Assembly (NCBI RefSeq): GCF_947504145.1
Contig: NZ_CANNGQ010000004.1
Span: 527,954 to 591,953 of the forward strand
Direction of reading: 5' to 3'
Length of the DNA stretch: 64,000 nt
Source: an uncultured Microbulbifer sp.
GTDB lineage: Bacteria; Pseudomonadota; Gammaproteobacteria; Pseudomonadales; Cellvibrionaceae
This document shows positions 48,586 through 57,765 of this stretch, piece by piece. Made by a program: the position numbers and the translations under genes. Within the stretch, counting starts at the first letter, position 1; each line of letters starts with the position of its first letter. Below the pieces are notes generated by a model. That model saw nothing but the letters and a program-made list of their open reading frames with translations. It was not told the origin of the DNA and did no database searches.

Positions 48586-48662
48586 GGCGCGAGTCTTAAC
48601 ATAATACATTAAAACTCCGGCACATTGCCTTGCTAGTTTTGTTGTTATCTGTATGGCGCGCC
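48586..48662. repeat. Structured inverted-repeat element, origin unclear
   Basis: GGCGCG at the left end pairs with CGCGCC at the right, and an inner AAAACT/AGTTTT pair (48611-48616 and 48635-48640) surrounds a GC-rich loop; TTAACA and TGTTAT lie between. The nested layout is reminiscent of attC-like or MITE-like folds, but no integron or transposase signature was found. Just before it is GGGGTCAGAGTAACATT, a phrase often seen next to transposon-derived repeats. The rest of 48471-48732 holds no gene. Confidence 0.35.
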
Positions 48663-48732
48663 TTCAAGAGCGCCAGGCGGTGAGGCATGGGCGGAAGTCT
48701 TTCAACAGGTTTTTTAGATACTAGGAATCAAT

Positions 48733-49188
48733 ATGCTGCTAGATATTTACGGTCAAAAAGGGATGGATGAATTTAATGATAATTTGTTGGTTCTTGATAG
48801 GCTGCTAGAGAGCAAGAATTTTCTTACAGGGATTTCTCCTTCGTTTGATATGACTGCTATTGATGTTGAGGCGTTGAGTAGCTTTACTGTAATTAATAAA
48901 TGTTCCTGGGCAATTGAGATGCTGGATTTAGATGGCATGCAAGAAAAGCAATGCCCTTACACATATCAATACTATGCTGGAATGCATAATATTTCTTTTC
49001 TAAAAACCGGAAATAAAAAAGAATTTTCTAAACAAAAAGAAATAATGGATAGAATTAATAGTTGTAGGAAAAATGAAGATGATTATTTTTATGTTCAAAG
49101 AAAGGTTGAAAATCGTTTTGGTGCGCTAGGAATATCGAATTTCCTGGCTGAAAATTATTGCACCCTAGGCTGTCAGCAGAAGAGGTAA
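48733..49188 (+). CDS. Small orphan-cassette protein, unknown
   Basis: 151 residues, cytosolic, acidic, with AGGAA at a 5-base spacing before ATG. Segments LDIYGQKGMDEFNDNLLVLD and YAGMHNISFLKTGNKKEF are unlike any family I recognise. AT-rich composition and position among RHS cassettes suggest an immunity-type or cargo gene of an earlier toxin. The C-terminal CTLGCQQKR runs into the region of the next frame, so a small frameshift near 49150 cannot be excluded. Confidence 0.55.
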   Translation: MLLDIYGQKGMDEFNDNLLVLDRLLESKNFLTGISPSFDMTAIDVEALSSFTVINKCSWAIEMLDLDGMQEKQCPYTYQYYAGMHNISFLKTGNKKEFSKQKEIMDRINSCRKNEDDYFYVQRKVENRFGALGISNFLAENYCTLGCQQKR

Positions 49189-49214
49189 AATATAATATTT
49201 CTGAGAGGTTGTAT

Positions 49215-49409
49215 ATGCAGGTTCAAGACGACTTCGACCTTATGGTCCATGCCTGCTATTTTGGCGCTATTGAGGAAGATCCATGCAGTCAACGTTTATT
49301 TCAGGCTTATCAAACCGGTGGGATGCCGTGTGGTTGGCTTGGTTTAGTAGACTATCAAGATGGAGCAGATCCGAAAGAATGTATCGCGCTCTTTCATATG
49401 CATGCATAG
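49215..49409 (+). CDS. Very small orphan-cassette protein, unknown
   Basis: 64 residues from ATG 49215, chosen for the GAGAGG ribosome site 6 bases upstream; the frame is open back to 49152. Reads MQVQDDFDLMVHACYFGAIE and ends in ALFHMHA. It is compact, acidic and without a membrane segment. No family recognised. It could be the distal part of the preceding gene after a frameshift. Confidence 0.5.
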   Translation: MQVQDDFDLMVHACYFGAIEEDPCSQRLFQAYQTGGMPCGWLGLVDYQDGADPKECIALFHMHA

Positions 49410-49634
49410 AATAAAAAATCCTCATAATTCTATATCAATGATAACCAGCGCTGCATCTACGGTACTTGGGTGAAGATTGACCAAATCAATTAAGACCGAT
49501 ATGCACTCGTAGCAACACTTCGAGTAATAGTTTCCCCCAATCACATAATTGGGCCCGCCCCAAATTGCATGAAAACCGGCTGCCCAGAAAGTCTACTAAG
49601 AATCCAGTAAACTAATATCACGACGGATTGCGCT

Positions 49635-49916
49635 ATGATCGATAAGGACATGATCTTGTTGCTAAATATAATATCAATCTGGCTTAGGGTAGCTATCTAT
49701 TTGAGTTGCGGCATTCTTGCAAAACGTAAAAACAGGTCTGTACTGCTCTGGATTCTTTCTTCGCTATTTGGAGGAATGCTCACATTTTTTGTGATTGCGC
49801 TGATGCCGAAGCTTTGTCACGGATGTAAAAAGAGCTTAAGAAAGCACGATGGCGACTGCTGTAGTAAATGCGGTGCCGCTATTTTCATTAATGAATCGAG
49901 ACCGATCATAAACTGA
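49635..49916 (+). CDS. Membrane/zinc-ribbon protein, copy 2
   Basis: 93 residues. Same plan as the gene at 42734: N-terminal helix, GILAKRKNRSVLLW turn, second helix, zinc ribbon CHGCKKSL and CSKCGAAIFIN. The two copies are diverged but clearly related. It closes the RHS accessory segment before the Tad locus. The 225 bases before it show no gene. Confidence 0.65.
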   Translation: MIDKDMILLLNIISIWLRVAIYLSCGILAKRKNRSVLLWILSSLFGGMLTFFVIALMPKLCHGCKKSLRKHDGDCCSKCGAAIFINESRPIIN

Positions 49917-49962
49917 TATAGACAGGCGAAAGGCTATATTTCTCTGCAATCGAAATCTTCGG

Positions 49963-50035
49963 AGAAACCACCAACGAAGTCGAAAATCGTGATCCATACT
50001 GCGGATTGTTTATAGTAAACTAGTTGGTGGTTTCT
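49963..50035. repeat. 13-bp inverted repeat at the end of the Tad locus
   Basis: AGAAACCACCAAC (49963-49975) and GTTGGTGGTTTCT (50023-50035) are perfect inverted copies separated by 47 bases. The right copy overlaps the stop codon of the OmpA-family gene. It may be a terminator with a large loop, a recombination site or the border of inserted DNA. Confidence 0.5.
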
Positions 50036-50963
50036 ATTTTACAAAGACATTCACCCTTCTATGCATTGAATCCGGAGCGGTTGACTCCGGATCATCTACT
50101 TCACCATAGCCGTACGTAGTGATGTTTAGCGTTGAAAGCTCTGAATAATTTTTGAGAGCATTACCAAGTGCGTCAGCGCGTCTGGTTGCGAGTAATTTAT
50201 TGTACCAATGCGGGCCATTTCGATCCGCGTAGCCGGTGATCAGAATACTTTCCGCGTTGCTTTCCTGGATTTTGTCGACGACTCTGCTGACCAGGTCACT
50301 ACTGTTTTCCGGCAACTCAGCACGATCGAAATCAAAATAAATCGCCTCTATTTCTCCTGTGAGTAGCCTTAGATTTTCAGCGTTCGGAACCGTGTTCTGA
50401 TTAGTTCTGAAGACAATATCCAGGTCAGGTATCCTGTCTGCTTCAATCAATCTCAATACGGTTCTTGGTTCTTTGTCGAGATCAATCACGTAAAACTGCA
50501 CGAACCATTGTTTTCCGTCGTTGTCTTGTCTGCGGGAAAGAATATACTTTTGACTGAATTCGTTTCCCGCTATATCCGCGGAAAGAAATAGCTGCCAGCC
50601 AGTGAGGTCACCACAACCAATTCCTTCGCAATTGTAAAGTGTCTCGAAATTGCTCTCGGAGAGAGATGCGAGAAATTCTTTATAGAGATACTCACTCGTA
50701 TGCCGGCTACTAAAGTCGTGAACATAGCGCGAGGAACGACCCGCTACCGTAAGTAACTTTTCTGAGTAATAGCCTTCGTCATCACCTTTACTATTCCTAT
50801 ACGAAATTGCATCTGCGGGCAGCGCAATTTCAGCATGGTGATGCCGATCTGATTTGAAAAGATTGGCATTGGGGAACCGTTCCAATAGCGTGTGGTCGAC
50901 GGCGGAGGAATCTACAGATAAAGTGCAGCAGAATGAAAATAGTAGAGTTATATAGTAATGCAT
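50034..50963 (-). CDS. OmpA-family protein with DUF4892-like N-terminal domain, Tad-linked
   Basis: 309 residues. Signal peptide (about 1-20), a DUF4892-like domain with YNCEGIGCGDLTGW and FVQFYVIDLDK, then an OmpA peptidoglycan-binding domain from about 195 (IYFDFDRAELPE, ILITGYADRNG and HRRVNVFVK). Last gene of the leftward Tad locus, 1 base after the upstream gene. OmpA-like proteins are common in Tad loci and could anchor the secretin or pilus to the wall. A paralogue occupies 1-740. Confidence 0.82.
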   Translation of the reverse strand: MHYYITLLFSFCCTLSVDSSAVDHTLLERFPNANLFKSDRHHHAEIALPADAISYRNSKGDDEGYYSEKLLTVAGRSSRYVHDFSSRHTSEYLYKEFLASLSESNFETLYNCEGIGCGDLTGWQLFLSADIAGNEFSQKYILSRRQDNDGKQWFVQFYVIDLDKEPRTVLRLIEADRIPDLDIVFRTNQNTVPNAENLRLLTGEIEAIYFDFDRAELPENSSDLVSRVVDKIQESNAESILITGYADRNGPHWYNKLLATRRADALGNALKNYSELSTLNITTYGYGEVDDPESTAPDSMHRRVNVFVK

Positions 50964-50964
50964 T

Positions 50965-51474
50965 TTAATCCATAACGCCTTTTCGAATAAGATCGCAATC
51001 TAGTATTGTATTAATAAGCTGGGATTGGCTATGTACGTGGCCTGCGATCAGTACCGGGAACAGGACATGATCTTTATCCTGAAGATACTGACCCAAAATG
51101 TTTTTGAATTCCGCCAGATCATTTGCACGGTAATGATCGATCTTTTGCTGGCATCGAGAAGGACTGTTAATGGCCATTTTTGAGAGTATCTTCTCTTTAA
51201 ATTCGATTGCACCTTGCATAAGTGCATGGGCTTGTTGGCGAACCGATTCGTTTCGGTAGTCGAGACGATATTGTGGATCAGCCATTACCTTCTCAAACTC
51301 TTGCTGCACGTGATCTCGCATCAAGTCGTTGATATCAGCTAATGTATCGTAGTAGGTTTTCTCTTGCTGCTTGAATTCGTCCGACTCCAAAATTTCCGAC
51401 GCCCATGCGTCAGGTGTTGAGAGCGATGCCAATAATAGGCACAGGAGTATGTAAGTTTTATTGGATGTTTTCAC
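50965..51474 (-). CDS. Secreted protein of the Tad locus, unknown
   Basis: 169 residues from GTG 51474, which overlaps the TadE-like stop and has AAGG upstream; GTG 51504 is an alternative. A good signal peptide (ILLCLLLASLSTPDAWA) is followed by an all-helical domain with DINDLMRDHVQQEF and a pair of Cys (SRCQQ, DCDLIR) that may form a disulfide. No family recognised. Tight coupling to the genes on both sides makes it part of the pilus operon. Confidence 0.7.
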   Translation of the reverse strand: MKTSNKTYILLCLLLASLSTPDAWASEILESDEFKQQEKTYYDTLADINDLMRDHVQQEFEKVMADPQYRLDYRNESVRQQAHALMQGAIEFKEKILSKMAINSPSRCQQKIDHYRANDLAEFKNILGQYLQDKDHVLFPVLIAGHVHSQSQLINTILDCDLIRKGVMD

Positions 51475-52273
51475 AGTTAATACCTTGTTGGTTGTCGCCC
51501 TCACAACGAACGCCAGATTGCATGCGAACGATGCTGTAACTTCTGAGAGGGATTAAATATCTGGAATTCCCATAGGTCTGACGAAGGCTTTCACAGACTT
51601 GCCAGTCTGGGTCTGAAAACTGACCCGCGCGCAATGTGCGCCAGATAATAAAATTTGCAACCGGCACCTCCAGGTCATAACAATATCTGGACTTGATCCT
51701 GAGAAGGTTGGCATCCTGCAGGTCGACACTATCGCCATCAATGGATTGCACGGTCTGTATACGGGCGTCGAGATTTTCGAATGGTATTTGCCAAACGCTG
51801 GTATTGCTGACACGAAACTCGCCACCAAAGGCTGAGAACGGACAGTTGCCCCCGGAGCAGCTTTCGAGGTCGCGGTAGCGTACCGCAAAGTGGTCAAATA
51901 CCTGTTTTGTGGGCCACTCGATCTCTATGGGCTCATAGAGATGTGATGCTTCGACAGCAGTCCGCATCGCGCCGAGGCCAATTAGGTCCGGCGCATTGTA
52001 GAGATTTTGTGTGGTGCTCGATTTTGTGTGGTCTGCCACATGTCCGAGTGCCGCCATTCTATCGAAAAAAGTAGACCGCATTGGCGAAATATGCGCGTTG
52101 TTAAGTGCGCCTGCCCTTGCTGCCTGGAACGTCGCATTATTGAGGGTTGCCTTACCACGATAGAGCAGGGAAATTTGAATCACGCCCATAACGAGAATCA
52201 CCACAATCGGAAATGCAATGAGCATTTCCGGTAGTGCCTGACCTTTTTGCTGACGCAGAATCCCGAGCATCAC
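51458..52273 (-). CDS. tadE: TadE-like pseudopilin
   Basis: 271 residues. The N terminus KGQALPEMLIAFPIVVIL has the prepilin motif: Gly11 then Glu at +5, followed by the hydrophobic helix and GKATLNNATFQAARAGALN, typical TadE-like wording. The long periplasmic part includes a disulfide candidate (CSGGNC). TadE-type minor pilins are processed by the Flp peptidase and prime or cap the pilus. GTG 52273 and ATG 52270 are both possible starts, overlapping the TadD-like stop. Confidence 0.85.
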   Translation of the reverse strand: MMLGILRQQKGQALPEMLIAFPIVVILVMGVIQISLLYRGKATLNNATFQAARAGALNNAHISPMRSTFFDRMAALGHVADHTKSSTTQNLYNAPDLIGLGAMRTAVEASHLYEPIEIEWPTKQVFDHFAVRYRDLESCSGGNCPFSAFGGEFRVSNTSVWQIPFENLDARIQTVQSIDGDSVDLQDANLLRIKSRYCYDLEVPVANFIIWRTLRAGQFSDPDWQVCESLRQTYGNSRYLIPLRSYSIVRMQSGVRCEGDNQQGINCENIQ

Positions 52274-52704
52274 TCTTTACCAGTAATCGCGGTGATAAGC
52301 CCTTCTCGCAGCATCACGAATTGGTGGGAGTAGTTTCCATCCGTGAGCGCGGTTTTGCGATGGCCCTGCTCTGATACTGCGATGGCCTGTTTCACACGGA
52401 GAAGAGAAAGGTTGTACCAGCCTTTGGGTTCCTCCGGGTTGAGGTCTATGCATTTTTGGTACATGGCTTCTGCAGCGGGAAACTGGCCAGTCCTCACATA
52501 GATGTTGCCAAGGCGAAAATAGATGTCGTAGTTATCGGGCATTGCCGCTTTGAGGCTCAATAGCACTCGCTCTGCTTCACTATAGATCGCTCTGTTATAA
52601 AAATGCTCCGCCAGTTTCATATCTTCAGTGACGGATTTCGGCGTGTTTTGGGCGCAGGCAGTGCAAAGGGTCGTAATGAGAAGAATGGTTAGGATCTTAT
52701 ACAT
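52270..52704 (-). CDS. tadD: TadD-like TPR lipoprotein
   Basis: 144 residues from ATG 52704 (MYKILTILLITTLCTACAQN), with lipobox CTAC. Two or three tetratricopeptide repeats follow (AEHFYNRAIYSEAERVLLSL, DIYFRLGNIYVRTGQFPAAE, GWYNLSLLRVKQ). TadD is the pilotin-like outer-membrane lipoprotein required for Tad secretin assembly. It overlaps the DUF192 gene upstream by 8 bases and the TadE-like gene downstream. Confidence 0.82.
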   Translation of the reverse strand: MYKILTILLITTLCTACAQNTPKSVTEDMKLAEHFYNRAIYSEAERVLLSLKAAMPDNYDIYFRLGNIYVRTGQFPAAEAMYQKCIDLNPEEPKGWYNLSLLRVKQAIAVSEQGHRKTALTDGNYSHQFVMLREGLITAITGKE

Positions 52705-53014
52705 GGATGGTATCTCCGACTTTCCAGCTCGGCTGGTAGTTCTGTAAATATATTTCGACCGTGGAGGTTGCACCGAAACATACGGCGACTCGATTCTTCT
52801 TCATGGGAGTGATTGATTTCAAAATCTTGTTGTTGCTATCGAGAAAATAGACAGCGATTGCATGGGGGAATCCAAAGGTATGGACTGACCAGCAGGGCTT
52901 TATCCATATTCCATCGTGTTGTCTGGCGGATTTGCTGAACAACCCCTTTAATCGTCTAATGAACGTATTGGCGGGGTACAAATCGGGCGCCGCGCCGCGG
53001 TTCGGTACTGCCAT
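52697..53014 (-). CDS. DUF192 protein in Tad locus
   Basis: 105 residues. RLKGLFSKSA, GIWIKPCWSVHTFGFPHAIA, VYFLDSNNKIL and a closing GDTIHV follow the DUF192 family pattern (GL...PC.SIHTFGM...VFLD). No signal peptide is evident. DUF192 function is uncertain. It starts 1 base after the TadC stop and overlaps the TadD-like gene, so it is co-translated with the pilus genes. Confidence 0.82.
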   Translation of the reverse strand: MAVPNRGAAPDLYPANTFIRRLKGLFSKSARQHDGIWIKPCWSVHTFGFPHAIAVYFLDSNNKILKSITPMKKNRVAVCFGATSTVEIYLQNYQPSWKVGDTIHV

Positions 53015-53015
53015 G

Positions 53016-53894
53016 CTAGAGCGCCTCCATGAGCTTCATCGCGATTGGAAAGAATATGACGATAAAGGTTGTGGGGAAGATAAATGCAACCAGTGGAAAA
53101 ATGAGTTTTACAGGGGCTTGCATAGCCAGTTTTTCCGCCTTCTGAAACCGCTCCATCCGACGTTGATCCGACTGGATTTTGAGCGTGTTTCCGACCGATG
53201 CACCGGTCTTCTCTGCCTGAATAACAGCGGAAACAAATGCGTTAATCTCAGAAATATCCAGGCGATCTGCCATCGTTCTCAAGCCATCATCGCGTGACAT
53301 GCCCGCCCGTAAATCCCGCAGGTACTTTCTGAACTCGATTTTCATGGGCGATTCTGGACCTTTATCGACCGATTGCATGATAGCGCCCGTAATGTTCAAG
53401 CCTGCCTGTGTGGACATGGTGAGAAAATCCAGATAGATGGGAAGGGAGCGAACTAACGCCTGTTCTCGCCGGGTACGTATATCTCTTACACTCATCATGG
53501 GCATGAAGTAGCCAACGCCAGCACCTACCAGAGCGTAGAGATAGTCAAATGCGCCCAGCATTACGGATAGGCAAGAAGCGATGGCAGCCATGAGGACAGC
53601 GGACGTGATTTGCAGGCTGAAATACTGTGCTGGTGACATCACGTAATTCAGCCCGGCTTTGATCAGGGACTTCTGATACCGAACCAACCATTCAACCGGT
53701 AGCCGTTCCCCGATATAAAAGGAAACCAGATTGACCAGCGGCCAGATCTTCTTGAGCTGCGAAGGAACAGGATCAAGGTACTCCCGTTCTTCTGTTGGTA
53801 CCTCTTCTTTGATGCCCTTGACGGACGTATACAGTAGGACTACGGAAACGGGGATCAGCAGCAGTACCCAGTACTTGTATAACTCTAGGTTCAT
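53016..53894 (-). CDS. tadC: TadC inner-membrane platform protein
   Basis: 292 residues with a T2SSF domain: membrane helices near 10-25, 90-135 and 260-290 around RSLPIYLDFLTMSTQAGLNI, the DGLRTMADRLDISEINAFVS-type segment and FVSAVIQAEKTGASVGNTL. Together with TadB it forms the inner-membrane platform that the CpaF ATPase drives. Starts 3 bases after the TadB stop. Confidence 0.92.
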   Translation of the reverse strand: MNLELYKYWVLLLIPVSVVLLYTSVKGIKEEVPTEEREYLDPVPSQLKKIWPLVNLVSFYIGERLPVEWLVRYQKSLIKAGLNYVMSPAQYFSLQITSAVLMAAIASCLSVMLGAFDYLYALVGAGVGYFMPMMSVRDIRTRREQALVRSLPIYLDFLTMSTQAGLNITGAIMQSVDKGPESPMKIEFRKYLRDLRAGMSRDDGLRTMADRLDISEINAFVSAVIQAEKTGASVGNTLKIQSDQRRMERFQKAEKLAMQAPVKLIFPLVAFIFPTTFIVIFFPIAMKLMEAL

Positions 53895-53897
53895 GAT

Positions 53898-54749
53898 TCA
53901 CACATCGATGGTGACAATTTTTTTGATGAATTTGTAGCCGGCAAATTCAAGCAGAACAACCGCCGCGCACGCGATCCAACCGCGCCAGTCGGTAAACAGC
54001 AGCGACATGGTCTCAGGTTCGATGCCGTAGATCGCAAGCCCGACGGCAATGGGTAGAAGTGTCATCACCCATCCCTGTAATACGCCCATGGCGGTTAGAC
54101 TCTTTATCTTCCCTTCCATTTCAATGCGTTTTCTGATGGTGTCCGCCAGGCGCTCAAGTACATCGGCGAGACTACCGCCTACTTCGCGGGATATTTTCAT
54201 GCCTGCGACCACGAGCTCCAGATCGGGTATGGGTACACGTTGATACATTTCATCCAACGCTTCTTCGAAATTCCTGCCCATTGTCAGTTCGCTTAGAAGC
54301 ATGCCGAACTCCTGGCTTAGAGGGCCGCGAGTCTCTTTTACTACCAGATCTAGCGCACCGGCCAGGTTTAGTCCGGAGCGAAGCATATTTGACATGGACA
54401 ACAAGGCGTCGGGAAGGTCTTTGCTGAATTTCTGGTAGCGAAGTTTGCGGAGTAGCGAAACGACGATCCCGGGAAGAAAGTAAACCACTGACCCAAGAGC
54501 CAGAGATAACAATATGGATTCCGTAAGAAGAAACGAAATCAATACGATCGAGACAAATGCGCCCAGGCTTATAAGCTTGAGTCTTTTGTCATCAATGAAA
54601 ATAAACATCTCTGCCAGTGAATTGCTGGCCGTATGCTTTATCTCCTTGTTGTACTGATTTACCGCCGTTTTGGTAGACCCAAAAACCGCATACCCAAGCG
54701 CGGCGACAGCGCCAATACCAAGAATACTGACAAGGAAAAGCGGGTTCAC
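53898..54749 (-). CDS. tadB: TadB inner-membrane platform protein
   Basis: 283 residues from GTG 54749, overlapping the CpaF stop by 4 bases. N-terminal helix, a pair of helices (LISLGAFVSIVLISFLLTES, LALGSVVYFLPGIVVSLL), then the T2SSF domain with LPDALLSMSNMLRSGLNLAG and EVGGSLADVLERLADTIRKR, and two C-terminal helices. Partner of TadC in the pilus platform. Confidence 0.93.
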   Translation of the reverse strand: MNPLFLVSILGIGAVAALGYAVFGSTKTAVNQYNKEIKHTASNSLAEMFIFIDDKRLKLISLGAFVSIVLISFLLTESILLSLALGSVVYFLPGIVVSLLRKLRYQKFSKDLPDALLSMSNMLRSGLNLAGALDLVVKETRGPLSQEFGMLLSELTMGRNFEEALDEMYQRVPIPDLELVVAGMKISREVGGSLADVLERLADTIRKRIEMEGKIKSLTAMGVLQGWVMTLLPIAVGLAIYGIEPETMSLLFTDWRGWIACAAVVLLEFAGYKFIKKIVTIDV

Positions 54750-56458
54750 TGGTTGACACCTTCCCGTCTGAAGATTGACAGGTCTACGGGAATACCGCGC
54801 AAAGAGAGTTTTTCATAAAACTCAGGCACATTTCCGGTTGCTTCAAAGTGCCCTCTGGTTTTTCCATTCGCATCGAAACCAAGCTCCCGGTAGCGGAAGA
54901 TCTCTGAAATTTGTACGGTGGTCCCTTCTACGCCGGTAATTTCAGAAATACTGGTAATTTTTCGGGCGCCGCAGGCGAACCGAGACTGCTGAACAACAAG
55001 GTGTACCGCTGATGATATCTGCTCTCTAATAGCGGTAACCGGGAGGTCCATGCCGGACATCATCACCAGTACCTCAAGGCGGGAAATACAATCACGTGGC
55101 GAGTTGGAATGAACGGTAGTCAGTGAGCCGTCGTGGCCGGTGTTCATGGCCTGTAACATATCCAGTGCTTCGCCACTCCGGCATTCACCGACCACGATAC
55201 GGTCCGGCCGCATACGCAGACAGTTTTTCACAAGGTCGCGGATCGTGACTGCGCCAGAACCCTCCTGGTTTGGCGGGCGCGCCTCAAGCGAGACGACATG
55301 TGGTTTGTTGAGCTTGAGTTCTGCGGCATCTTCTACTGTGATGATACGTTCGCTGTCAGGTATGAAATTCGACAGAGCATTCAACAGGGTTGTTTTACCC
55401 GACCCTGTTCCGCCAGAAATGATGATGTTCAAGTGCTGTGTGACGGCCATCTGAAGAAAGTCGATCATCGGGCGGCTAACCGAACCGAAATTTAGCAGGT
55501 GCTCCATGGTGAGCTTTTCCTGCATAAATTTCCGTATGGTGAGGGACGGGCCACGTATGGCAAGTGGTGGAATAATCGCATTGACACGGGAGCCGTCGCG
55601 TAGGCGGGCATCGACCATGGGTGAACTTTCATCGATTCGCCGTCCAAGGGGCGAGACGATACGGTCTATCGCACTGAGTACCGCTCTGTCGTCGGAGAAG
55701 CAGATGTCTGATTTTTGTAGTGAACCTGACTTCTCAAAATAGATTTCATCGTATGAGTTGACCATGACTTCACTGATGTCGGGATCTGCCAGCAAGTCTT
55801 CCAGTGGACCGAGTCCCACCGCTTCTTCCAGCACCTGCTTGAGTATGTCATTCCGGTCGAGCCCCGTCGTAGGAAAGTCTGGCTCAGTGTCAATGACTTC
55901 GCTCAGTATCCCTGCAGACAAATCTCGCAATTCATCAATGGAGAGGTTGGAGATGTTGGTCCTTCGCAGATCCATGGTTTTGATCAATCCGGCATGGAGC
56001 TTGAGCTTCCATTCTCTCGCCAGCTGAACCTTTGCACTATCCGGTACTGCCGCAGTTGCAGCATCAAGCGCTACTAGCTGGGGTTCCTTCTGTTGCGCGT
56101 ATTCTTGGTCTGGCATGCCAGGCGCGGAGCTTTCCACCGGCGCACGATCAGCCTCCAGGAGGCGGCCATCTTCTATAGTCAGCAGGTAGTCGCCGATTGA
56201 GATGGTTTCGCCATCTTTTAGAGGGCCATATTTTCGGTCAATCTTGATGCTGTTGACCTGAACTTCCGCCCGTTTATCGCCGGATTCAATGAAGATCTGG
56301 TTTCCAGAAGTGGAGACAATGGCGTGTTGCCTGGAAATTCGCCAACCGGCAAGATCGATGAGCGCATCTCGACCCTTGCCGATCACAAAACGATCGTTCT
56401 CACTAAAATACCGCCCTACCGGGGTACCCTTGCGGGTTTCAACGGTGATTTTCATCAT
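54746..56458 (-). CDS. cpaF: CpaF/TadA secretion ATPase with N-terminal FHA domain
   Basis: 570 residues. Residues 1-100 form a forkhead-associated (FHA) domain: [13 protein letters not shown] and [10 protein letters not shown] with the Gly-Arg and Ser-x-x-His phosphothreonine-pocket residues. The GspE/PulE-type ATPase follows, with [19 protein letters not shown], Walker [15 protein letters not shown] (about 345-355), [11 protein letters not shown] (Asp box), [20 protein letters not shown] (Walker B) and [14 protein letters not shown] (His box). CpaF powers Flp pilus assembly. FHA-CpaF fusions are uncommon relative to plain CpaF and suggest control by a Ser/Thr kinase. Start at ATG 56458 or 56455. 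Confidence 0.94.
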   Translation of the reverse strand: MMKITVETRKGTPVGRYFSENDRFVIGKGRDALIDLAGWRISRQHAIVSTSGNQIFIESGDKRAEVQVNSIKIDRKYGPLKDGETISIGDYLLTIEDGRLLEADRAPVESSAPGMPDQEYAQQKEPQLVALDAATAAVPDSAKVQLAREWKLKLHAGLIKTMDLRRTNISNLSIDELRDLSAGILSEVIDTEPDFPTTGLDRNDILKQVLEEAVGLGPLEDLLADPDISEVMVNSYDEIYFEKSGSLQKSDICFSDDRAVLSAIDRIVSPLGRRIDESSPMVDARLRDGSRVNAIIPPLAIRGPSLTIRKFMQEKLTMEHLLNFGSVSRPMIDFLQMAVTQHLNIIISGGTGSGKTTLLNALSNFIPDSERIITVEDAAELKLNKPHVVSLEARPPNQEGSGAVTIRDLVKNCLRMRPDRIVVGECRSGEALDMLQAMNTGHDGSLTTVHSNSPRDCISRLEVLVMMSGMDLPVTAIREQISSAVHLVVQQSRFACGARKITSISEITGVEGTTVQISEIFRYRELGFDANGKTRGHFEATGNVPEFYEKLSLRGIPVDLSIFRREGVNQ

Positions 56459-57765
56459 TATTCCTTGAGCGCGGCATCAATCGTCAGGTTAGCCTGATGT
56501 TCAGTGATCATTTCCCGTGCAAAGTCACTGAGGAAGACGTCTTCTGCGTCTCCGGGTGTGATGATTTTTGGCGTCAGGAGTACAACAACTTGCCGGTCTT
56601 CAATATCGCTGTCTTCAACACCAAATAGATATTTCAGGACGGGCATCTGGCTTAAATAGGCGATACCGCTATTCGCTTCTGAGTCTGCGGTCGAGAACAA
56701 TCCCGAAATGGCAACCGTCTGGTTATGTTTGAGCTGGATAACGGTTTCAGTACGTCGGTTTTTGGTGCCAGGAACGCCGTTAACCGATACGGAAGGGTCG
56801 ATATCACTGAGGTCAACGGATACTTCCAGGTTGATATCGTCCCCGAAAATCGTTGGCAGGACCTCGAGGATCACCCCGTAGTCTTCACGCTGTACACTGG
56901 CTGCGCCAATGGCATTGATGACGGGAATGGGGAAGCTGCCCCCCACGTGAAACACAGCGGGTTCGCCACTGGTGGACGTCAGCTTGGGTGAAGTCAAAAT
57001 TCGCGCGCGCCCTGCACTCTCGAGAAAATTGATGGTAGACAGTAGGTGCGAGGTGATACCGAAATACTGGAAAAAGCTGGTATCGCCGATAGGGACAGTT
57101 TCAACGATCTGTCGATTGATGTCGTCGGGATCAGATTCGTAAATGATGAAGTCGCCGGGTGTTATGGTCTTGTGAAAACCCCACGCCGGACCTGACATGG
57201 AGGTATTCCAATCAATACCGAGCTTGGATACATCGTTGCTGCCAATTTCAACCAGTAATGCATCGACCCGGATCAACGGCTTCTTTGCGAAAGGACGTTC
57301 ACGGACCAGGAACACTGCATTTGGCACCATGGTGCGAATGGCATCCACTACGGGCACATCGCCCTGGTCAATCTCTCCTTCTACCACGAGCCGGTGGTCC
57401 AATGAGTAAGCGCGAAGATTGGGCATATTTTTGGAAAGCATCTGAGCAATGCGGACGTCATCAGACACATAGCGTTCTTCTACATCCACCCAATAGCGGA
57501 CTTCACGGCCACCGTTGCGCCACAGATGTAAACTAGTACTGCCAGCCTTTCCCCCAATGATCATGACCTGGCCATTGTCCAGGGTTTTATAACTGATCAC
57601 GTCAGGTTTGCCGATGGCAACCCGGGTGATCCCTTCAATGTTCAGTACGTGCACTTCTCCCGAGTGTAGAGAGAGTGCGTTGGCTCCATTTTTTGCGTAG
57701 GTGACAGAGCACAGCAAGCTCAATACCAGTACACCAACCAGATAAATACGTTTACAACCTTTCAT
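56458..57765 (-). CDS. cpaC: CpaC/RcpA outer-membrane secretin of the Tad system
   Basis: 435 residues from ATG 57765 (AGGG 6 bases upstream); a TTG one codon earlier is possible. Signal peptide (RIYLVGVLVLSLLCSVTYA), pilus-assembly N-terminal domain (LSLHSGEVHVLNIEGITRVA, VMIIGGKAGSTSLHLW), a BON-like segment (YSLDHRLVVEGEID), and the secretin domain with ARILTSPKLTSTSGEPAVFH and GGSFPIPV. Forms the outer-membrane channel. Overlaps CpaB and CpaF at its two ends. Confidence 0.93.
   Translation of the reverse strand: MKGCKRIYLVGVLVLSLLCSVTYAKNGANALSLHSGEVHVLNIEGITRVAIGKPDVISYKTLDNGQVMIIGGKAGSTSLHLWRNGGREVRYWVDVEERYVSDDVRIAQMLSKNMPNLRAYSLDHRLVVEGEIDQGDVPVVDAIRTMVPNAVFLVRERPFAKKPLIRVDALLVEIGSNDVSKLGIDWNTSMSGPAWGFHKTITPGDFIIYESDPDDINRQIVETVPIGDTSFFQYFGITSHLLSTINFLESAGRARILTSPKLTSTSGEPAVFHVGGSFPIPVINAIGAASVQREDYGVILEVLPTIFGDDINLEVSVDLSDIDPSVSVNGVPGTKNRRTETVIQLKHNQTVAISGLFSTADSEANSGIAYLSQMPVLKYLFGVEDSDIEDRQVVVLLTPKIITPGDAEDVFLSDFAREMITEHQANLTIDAALKE

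Noticed and set aside
48586-48662. Integron attC site
   Set aside because: Some stem elements resemble attC, but the typical GTTRRRY/RYYYAAC pairs are not clear and there is no integrase, so only a generic structured repeat is reported.
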